The notes under the pieces were generated by a model. That model was not told the origin of the DNA. It saw nothing but the letters and a program-made list of their open reading frames with translations, and searched no databases. Source: Mycobacterium asiaticum (GTDB lineage: Bacteria > Actinomycetota > Actinomycetes > Mycobacteriales > Mycobacteriaceae). Taken from it: a stretch of 64,000 nt of DNA. The stretch spans positions 124,001-188,000 of the forward strand of contig NZ_LZMH01000069.1 in assembly GCF_001673635.1 (NCBI RefSeq). Reading direction: 5' to 3'. Shown here one piece after another: positions 58,830 to 64,000 of the stretch. Both the position numbers and the translations under genes were made by a program. Each line of letters starts with the position of its first letter. Position 1 is the stretch's first letter.

Positions 58830-58846
58830 CGAGACCATTAGTCTCG
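58830..58846. promoter_or_regulatory. Candidate TetR operator upstream of the MFS transporter
   Basis: CGAGAC-CATTA-GTCTCG is a perfect 17-bp palindrome with a 5-bp spacer, in the TetR/MFS divergent region, 33 nt before the transporter ATG. TAGTCT within it could serve as a -10. Confidence 0.5.
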
Positions 58847-58879
58847 GCAACTACTTCGCCGCCGAAAGGAGGCGCGAGC

Positions 58880-60520
58880 ATGGTCGCAACCCTGTTCCGG
58901 CCCGATGAACGTCTTTCCCTGCCCGATCAGCGTACTGAGGCGCCAGGCACCGGCAATAGCGCCCGCAGGTGGACTCTGGCCGTGGCCTGCATCGGCGTCT
59001 CCCTGGTGGTCGCGTCGATGACGGCACTGAACACCGCTTTGGGGGACATCGCGGTGGCCACGTCGGCCACTCAGACCCAGCTGACCTGGATTGTCGACGG
59101 CTACACCGTGGCGTTGGCCTGCCTGCTGTTGCCGGCGGGGGCGATCGGGGACCGATACGGCAGGCGCGGGGCTTTGCTGGCCGGTCTGACGATCTTCTCC
59201 GTGGCCTCGGTGGCCCCGGCACTGCTGCATTCGCCGACCCAGATCATCGTGGGCCGGACACTGGCCGGGATCGGCGCTGCGTTCGTTATGCCCGCGACGC
59301 TGTCACTGCTCACGGTGGCCTATCCAAAAGACCAGCGCATCAAGGCTGTTGGTATCTGGGCCGGTACCGCGGGGTCGGGCGGCGTGATCGGCATGCTGGG
59401 TTCTGGCGTCCTACTTCGTTTTTGGGACTGGCACGCCATCTTCTGGTCAATGGGTGCCGCTGGTCTGGTGATCTTCGTTATGGCGTGCACCATTTCGTCA
59501 TCCCGGGATGCCGCGGCTCCGCGCCTGGACTGGCTGGGTGCGCTGCTGATCGGCACGGCGGTCGCTATTGGAGTGTTCGCGATCCTGCAGGCCCCGTCGC
59601 GCGGCTGGAGTGACCCTGCGGTGTGGGGCGGACTTGCCGCCGGGACGGTCATCGCCGCGGTGTTCGGGATCGTCGAATTCCGCAAGCAACAGCCACTTCT
59701 GGATGTCCGGCTGTTCGCCGACGAGGGGTTTGCGACCGGCACGGCGACGATTGTCGTGCTCTTCGGCGGAACCTTCGGCTTCTTCTATCTGGGCATGCAG
59801 TACGTCCAGCAGATCATGGGCTATTCGCCGCTGATGACGGCGGTGGCATTCGGGCCGTTCATGGTGCCGCTGGGCATCTGTTCGGCGCTGTCGTTCTGGT
59901 ATGTGCCGAAGCTGGGGCTGCGCTTGGTGCTGTTCGTTGGCACCCTGCTGATGGCGGTCGGCTTCCTGTGCATGCTGGTCCTGGATCTGAACTCGTCCTA
60001 TCTGGAGCTGGCCTGGCCGACTCTGATCCTGAGCACCGGCATCGGATTCTGTACAGCGCCCACCACGTCGGCCATCATGGCCGCCGTCCCCGACGAGAAA
60101 CAGGGCGTCGCCTCCGCGGTCAACGACACCGCGCGTGAGTTGGGCGGGGCGCTGGGCATCGCCGTGGCGGGCTCGATCTTGGCCGGCCGATACAGCCGCG
60201 AGCTGACCCCACACCTGACGGCGTTTCCCGAACCGGTGCGCGGCCCGGCGTCGGACTCCTTGCCGAAGGCGGTCGAGGTGGCGGAAAGGCTTGGTCCGCA
60301 AGGAGATCAGCTGACCACGATCAGTCAGACCGCCTTCATGACGGCGATGCACACCTCGATGATCACGATGGCCGTCATCGTCGGCGTCGCTGCGCTGACG
60401 ATCGGCTTCTGGGCACCCGGCCGCGACGGACGCCAGTTGCCCCTGGCCCGTCGCATCCGAGGTCGAGGAAATATGTACGACTTGAGCAAAAACGCCCCGG
60501 CCGACGTGCCGCTGAACTAA
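58880..60520 (+). CDS. MFS transporter, DHA2 (14-TM drug:H+ antiporter) family
   Basis: 546 aa with about 14 hydrophobic helices. Motif A-like GAIGDRYGRRGALL follows helix 2, motif C-like GWAG variants occur as GIWAGTAGSGGVIGMLGSG, and SAVNDTARELGGALGIAVAGS near helix 13 is typical of EmrB/QacA proteins. It should export cationic or hydrophobic compounds. ATG 58880 has AAAGGAGG 8 nt upstream. Divergent TetR and a palindrome indicate inducible expression. Specificity unknown. Confidence 0.9.
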   Translation: MVATLFRPDERLSLPDQRTEAPGTGNSARRWTLAVACIGVSLVVASMTALNTALGDIAVATSATQTQLTWIVDGYTVALACLLLPAGAIGDRYGRRGALLAGLTIFSVASVAPALLHSPTQIIVGRTLAGIGAAFVMPATLSLLTVAYPKDQRIKAVGIWAGTAGSGGVIGMLGSGVLLRFWDWHAIFWSMGAAGLVIFVMACTISSSRDAAAPRLDWLGALLIGTAVAIGVFAILQAPSRGWSDPAVWGGLAAGTVIAAVFGIVEFRKQQPLLDVRLFADEGFATGTATIVVLFGGTFGFFYLGMQYVQQIMGYSPLMTAVAFGPFMVPLGICSALSFWYVPKLGLRLVLFVGTLLMAVGFLCMLVLDLNSSYLELAWPTLILSTGIGFCTAPTTSAIMAAVPDEKQGVASAVNDTARELGGALGIAVAGSILAGRYSRELTPHLTAFPEPVRGPASDSLPKAVEVAERLGPQGDQLTTISQTAFMTAMHTSMITMAVIVGVAALTIGFWAPGRDGRQLPLARRIRGRGNMYDLSKNAPADVPLN

Positions 60521-60582
60521 CATCCGACTCAGGGGCGAGTTCGTGGGGAGACGAACGCAATCCAGGCGAGCCGGGGGGCGGT

Positions 60583-61266
60583 ATGTCTTACGTTATTGCT
60601 GCAACGGAGTATGTGGCCGCCGCAGCAACAGATTTGGCCAATATCGGCTCAGCGATCAATGACGCGAGCGCGGCGGCGGCCATCCCGACATCGGGGGTAC
60701 TGATCCCGGCGGGCACCGACGCGGTGTCGGCGGAAGTGGCCGCGTTGTTCGGGGCGCACGCCCAGGCTTTCCAACAGATCGCGGCCCAGGCGGCTTCGTT
60801 CCACGACCAGTTCGTGCATCTGATGAACCTCGGGTCGCAGCGGTACGCGCTCAGCGAGGCCGCAAACGTGTCGAGCATTCAGAGCGGCACGGTGAACTTG
60901 CCCCAGCAGACGCTCGGACACTCGGTTCTGAGCGAAGGCGCCCATGCGGCGCCGGCGGCCGCGGCAGCGGCGCCAACAATGGCTATCAGTCCGGCAGCAG
61001 CCGGATCGGTAGGCTCGGCGATCGCACCGGCCGCCGCGCCGGTGGGATCGGTGGGGTCGGCAGTAGCGGCGGGATCGGCGGGGTCGGCTAAGCGTCAGCC
61101 AATCCCGTCGCTACCGACCAGCCCCGAGTCAACCGAAGCTGAGGCGGCAGCGGTGTCTGCGCTGCCGGCGCCGCTCGCGGCGCGAGCCGCAGCAGCGGCA
61201 GCCCCGGCAGCTCCGGCGGGTCCCCGGTTGGAGGCGGCGGGCGAGTCGGCCGCGGCAACCGGCTGA
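60583..61266 (+). CDS. PE-family protein
   Basis: 227 aa. N-terminal PE domain of about 95 residues: MSYVIAATEYVAAAATDLANIG, SAEVAALFGAHAQAFQQI and a YALSEAAN tail that fits the YxxxD/E ESX-5 secretion signal. The C-terminal 130 residues are low-complexity Ala/Pro/Ser-rich with repeated GSVGSA units; there is no PGRS or lipase domain. GGGGGGCGGT precedes the ATG. Probably secreted or cell-wall associated; function unknown. Confidence 0.9.
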   Translation: MSYVIAATEYVAAAATDLANIGSAINDASAAAAIPTSGVLIPAGTDAVSAEVAALFGAHAQAFQQIAAQAASFHDQFVHLMNLGSQRYALSEAANVSSIQSGTVNLPQQTLGHSVLSEGAHAAPAAAAAAPTMAISPAAAGSVGSAIAPAAAPVGSVGSAVAAGSAGSAKRQPIPSLPTSPESTEAEAAAVSALPAPLAARAAAAAAPAAPAGPRLEAAGESAAATG

Positions 61267-61277
61267 GCGGCTCAGCC
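61261..61277. terminator. Small palindrome containing both stop codons of PE and mftG
   Basis: GGCTGAG-CGG-CTCAGCC is a perfect 7-bp stem with a 3-nt loop. The PE gene's TGA (61264-61266) and the mftG TGA (61274-61272 on the minus strand) are the symmetric TGA/TCA of the palindrome. It may be a weak bidirectional terminator. Confidence 0.4.
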
Positions 61278-62711
61278 GACGAACTCGGCCGCTCGATGCC
61301 CGAGCATCACGATGGTGGCGTGCGGGCCCCGGCTGGGAACCGTAGGCAGGATCGATCCGTCGATCACCCACAATTTTTCCAAACCCTTGACCCGACAGCG
61401 GTAGTCGACCACGGCGTGCGGGTCACCGTCGAGACCCATTGGCGCGCTGCCGCATAAATGTTGCGATGTTGACCACACCGCTGGCCCGATATGTGTTGCC
61501 TTTGCGCACAATTCACGCGCCAGCTCGCTGCCTGCGCGCAGGGCGGCGACATCGCTTGGCGCACTGTCGTAGTGGTGCTGGATCCGGGGCGGCACCCGGG
61601 GGTCGGAAGACACCAGGGTGATGCGCCCGCGCGCCGCAGGCCGCATGAGCGCCACGCCGATGTGCGGCCAGTCCCGGTGCCCCGGCGTTCCGTCCCCCGT
61701 CATCGCGACGAAACCACCCGTATAAGGCCGAATTTCGATGCCATCGTCGGTGCTCAGCACCACCTCCAACACCGGACGGTTCACCGCCACGTCCCAGTCG
61801 GTGGGCATCACCCATTCCGGGTGGTCACTGCAGTTCATCCCGACCGGCAGCGCCGCAACAACTTTCACGCCGGCTGCGGTCAACGCCGCCTCGTTCCCGA
61901 CGCCTGATGTCATCAGCAGATGAGCCGACGCAATCGCACCGGCGCACAGGACTATTCGGTCTGCGGTCAGGGTCACCGGGCCGCCAGGTCCGGTCGCGTC
62001 GACCCCGGCGGCCGCCGTTTTGTCGAAGCGCAGCCGCAGCGCCCGGGTGCGCGCGAGCAGGGTCAGGTTGGGCCGGCTCAGCGCGGGCAGCAGGAAGGCC
62101 GCCCCCGGGCCGGTGCGTACGCCGTCGACGATGTTGAGGGGCACCGCACCCACACCCGACGGCAGGTCGGGACCCACATCGTTCAAGTCGGCGATCCAAC
62201 CGAACCCGGCGCGCTGCGTGGCTTCGAGGAACGCGGCGCTGGCTCCCGTCATGTCCGATGCGCGCCGCACCGGGATCGGCCCCGCGCCGCCGTGCGCCGG
62301 GGTGGCGAAATCGAGGTCCGTTTCGATGGCCCGGAAATGTGCCAGGACGTCGGACCAGGCCCAGCCCGGCAGCGCGAGCCGGTCGAAGTCGGCGGGCAGG
62401 CCGCGGCAGAAATAGCCGCCGTTGACAGCGCCGGAACCGCCCAGCGTGGCTCCTCGCACCAGCGGCACCTGCCGTGCCGGATGATCGGTCAGCGTCGTCA
62501 GATAGCGTTCGGCCAGAATGCTGCCCGCCCCGATCGGCAGCTGGAACCCGTTGCGGGTCCGGGACAGCAGCTCGGCATCATCGAGACCCGAGCCGGCTTC
62601 CAGCACGGTCACCCGGCACCGTGAGTCAACGGAAAGACGTTCGGCCACAATCGAACCGGCACTGCCGGCCCCGATGATCAAGACATCGCTATGCCGTTCG
62701 GCTGCGGACAA
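61272..62711 (-). CDS. mftG: Mycofactocin-associated GMC oxidoreductase MftG
   Basis: 479 aa. FAD motif VLIIGAGSAGSIVAERL, VTVLEAGSG, GMC signature region GATLGGSGAVNGGYFCRGLP, IVLCAGAIASAHLLMTSGVG, and C-terminal STSQHLCGSAPMG (catalytic His) with WVIDGSILPTVPSRGPHATIVML. In M. tuberculosis the equivalent Rv0697 follows mftF, as here. MftG is reported to reoxidise mycofactocinol and link mycofactocin-dependent alcohol oxidation to the respiratory chain. It lies 9 nt after mftF. Confidence 0.88.
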   Translation of the reverse strand: MSAAERHSDVLIIGAGSAGSIVAERLSVDSRCRVTVLEAGSGLDDAELLSRTRNGFQLPIGAGSILAERYLTTLTDHPARQVPLVRGATLGGSGAVNGGYFCRGLPADFDRLALPGWAWSDVLAHFRAIETDLDFATPAHGGAGPIPVRRASDMTGASAAFLEATQRAGFGWIADLNDVGPDLPSGVGAVPLNIVDGVRTGPGAAFLLPALSRPNLTLLARTRALRLRFDKTAAAGVDATGPGGPVTLTADRIVLCAGAIASAHLLMTSGVGNEAALTAAGVKVVAALPVGMNCSDHPEWVMPTDWDVAVNRPVLEVVLSTDDGIEIRPYTGGFVAMTGDGTPGHRDWPHIGVALMRPAARGRITLVSSDPRVPPRIQHHYDSAPSDVAALRAGSELARELCAKATHIGPAVWSTSQHLCGSAPMGLDGDPHAVVDYRCRVKGLEKLWVIDGSILPTVPSRGPHATIVMLGHRAAEFVG

Positions 62712-62720
62712 GGCGAGCCG

Positions 62721-64000
62721 TTATGTCCGAATCTGTGGCTTCAGTGCAGAGATGTTGCGTTCCCGCAGCACCCCGTACCAGAGCCCGATTCCGTAGGCCA
62801 GGTCGTCGACGCGCTTGAGCAGCAGGAAGGTGAACAACCCGATCGGTTCGGCATCGCCGTCCACCGCATCGCGCCGGCGCAGCCAGTCGGCCACGCCATC
62901 CACAATGGCGGCAATCACCACGACCCGCCGGAACTGCCGGAAAAAGATTGCGGCCACCAGCGCAAGCGGCCAGTAGTGCCGACAGATGGCCGACGCCAGT
63001 TGCAGGGCCGCCGACCACAGCCCTCGGGTGGCCACCACCACCACATCCCACAGCGTTGTTTCGGCCCCGTCCATTGCCTTGGCGACCCGGCGGCCGGTCA
63101 CCAGGGCGATCGCGATCGAGGCCAGCTGGGCCAAGCCGGAACCCAGCGACACCAGGATCCAGGCCGCCAGTGCCCAACCCGAGATCACCACCGGCGCGGT
63201 CTTGTCGGGATGCCGCACCGACAGCGGCGCCGCCGAGCCCCCGTAGAACGCCTTGCGGGCGATCCAGTCCCGGAGCTCGGTGCGGTGATCGTGGGCAACG
63301 AGGGCGATCGGCTCGTACCGCAACCGGGCTCCGGCTTCCACCAGCCGCCAGCACAGGTCGACATCCTCGCCCGACTGCAGCGTCTCGTCGAAACCACCGA
63401 CCTCCCGAATGGCTGCGGTCCGGCAGACGATCGCGGCGCTGGGTACGTAGGACACCGAACTGTGCGGCAATACCGGCGCTTCCCGCAAACCCAGGTCCAG
63501 CGACGAGTGCACCGCCTCGTAGCGAGCGATCACGTTCTCGCTCTGGGCCAGCCCGACGATGCGCGGCGCCACCAGCGCGACGGTCGGATCGCAGAAGTGC
63601 CCGAGCAAAGCCTCCAGCCAGCCGCGCCGGGGGGCCACGTCGGAGTCCAGGAACGCGACGTAGTCGGTGGTACAGGCGGCCAGGCCGGTGTTGCGGGCGG
63701 CGGCCGGACCTTTGCTGCGGACGTGATGCAGCACTTCGATGTCGCAGTGGGCGCCGGCGAAGTCCTCCAGTTCGACCGGTGCTGACGAGCCGTCGTCGAC
63801 CACGATCACTCGCAGGCCGCGTAACGAAGACACCAGGCGCCGTAGACCAAAGAGGTTGTCGCGCACCGGTATAACGACGGTGACGTCGCGGTAGGACGGG
63901 CCTGTCGCCGGGCGTGGATGCGCCACCGTCGCATCCAGCAGGGTGCGGGCCAACTCGGCGCTGACCTCGTCGCGAACCTTCAGGCGACCGTCGGAGAGCA
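62721..64000 (-). CDS. mftF: Mycofactocin glycosyltransferase MftF, 5' end outside window
   Basis: About 426 codons visible; the frame stays open to the window end, so the start is missing (Rv0696 is about 470 aa). GT2 family: VTVVIPVRDN nucleotide-binding start, VIVVDDGSSAP, DYVAFLDSDVAPRRGW (DxD metal site), and GGFDETLQSGEDVDLCWRL acceptor/catalytic region. C-terminal hydrophobic segments indicate membrane association. It adds beta-1,4-glucose units to premycofactocin, making the oligoglucosylated redox cofactor. Confidence 0.9.
   Translation of the reverse strand, partial: LSDGRLKVRDEVSAELARTLLDATVAHPRPATGPSYRDVTVVIPVRDNLFGLRRLVSSLRGLRVIVVDDGSSAPVELEDFAGAHCDIEVLHHVRSKGPAAARNTGLAACTTDYVAFLDSDVAPRRGWLEALLGHFCDPTVALVAPRIVGLAQSENVIARYEAVHSSLDLGLREAPVLPHSSVSYVPSAAIVCRTAAIREVGGFDETLQSGEDVDLCWRLVEAGARLRYEPIALVAHDHRTELRDWIARKAFYGGSAAPLSVRHPDKTAPVVISGWALAAWILVSLGSGLAQLASIAIALVTGRRVAKAMDGAETTLWDVVVVATRGLWSAALQLASAICRHYWPLALVAAIFFRQFRRVVVIAAIVDGVADWLRRRDAVDGDAEPIGLFTFLLLKRVDDLAYGIGLWYGVLRERNISALKPQIRT

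Overview
The window is from a slow-growing nontuberculous Mycobacterium. It is GC-rich and carries a PE_PGRS gene, a PE gene, an LpqH-type lipoprotein, mycofactocin genes, and ribosomal-protein operons whose gene order matches, in reverse, the Rv0696 to Rv0754 segment of M. tuberculosis. Several loci here are, to my recollection, absent from M. tuberculosis at these positions, so it is not the tuberculosis complex. The species cannot be fixed from the sequence alone. Orthologue names were assigned by eye from remembered families, not by database search.

Layout. 1-6.2 kb (+): 3' part of an LpqH-like lipoprotein gene, a PE_PGRS protein with a C-terminal aspartic-protease domain, and the valine/isobutyrate operon mmsA-fadE9-mmsB. 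6.2-10.7 kb (-): secY-adk-map-sigL-rslA-marR, with a SigL-type promoter whose -35 contains the map stop codon. 10.9-16.6 kb: two tandem SAM methyltransferases, a GNAT protein with a GyrA-like N-terminal segment, xylB, and divergent serA2-fucA. 16.6-30.7 kb: an accessory block rich in oxidoreductases and regulators. It holds a GMC oxidoreductase with a methyltransferase, a Baeyer-Villiger-type flavin monooxygenase with an alpha/beta hydrolase and a divergent TetR, an SDR lacking its catalytic Tyr/Lys with a divergent LysR, an MBL-fold hydrolase, a TetR-P450 pair under a 30-bp palindrome, an AraC regulator divergent from a methyltransferase, and an SDR-Zn-alcohol dehydrogenase pair. 30.8-35.5 kb: two more paralogous methyltransferases, sppA and a luciferase-like oxidoreductase.

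35.5-39.9 kb (-): the rplN-X-E-rpsN-H-rplF-R-rpsE-rpmD-rplO operon. 39.9-51.7 kb: a 12-kb segment between rplN and rpsQ with four DUF4436-type membrane proteins surrounding a lone PstS-like lipoprotein, then the formylglycine-generating enzyme, a lipoprotein and arylsulfatase AtsA, and an MpaB-family protein divergent from a TetR across a 39-bp palindrome. 51.7-57.3 kb (-): rpsJ-rplC-D-W-B-rpsS-rplV-rpsC-rplP-rpmC-rpsQ. Both ribosomal operons end at near-identical 60-bp hairpins with compensatory base changes.

57.3-64 kb: a small unknown gene, a TetR with no canonical full-length start divergent from a DHA2 drug transporter, a PE protein, and the mycofactocin genes mftG and mftF (the latter cut by the window end).

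The most promising leads are the DUF4436/PstS cluster, the paired hairpins, the GyrA-like/GNAT fusion, the oxidoreductase block with its BVMO-hydrolase pair, and several strong regulator-operator pairs. No tRNA, rRNA, CRISPR array, insertion sequence or phage gene was seen.
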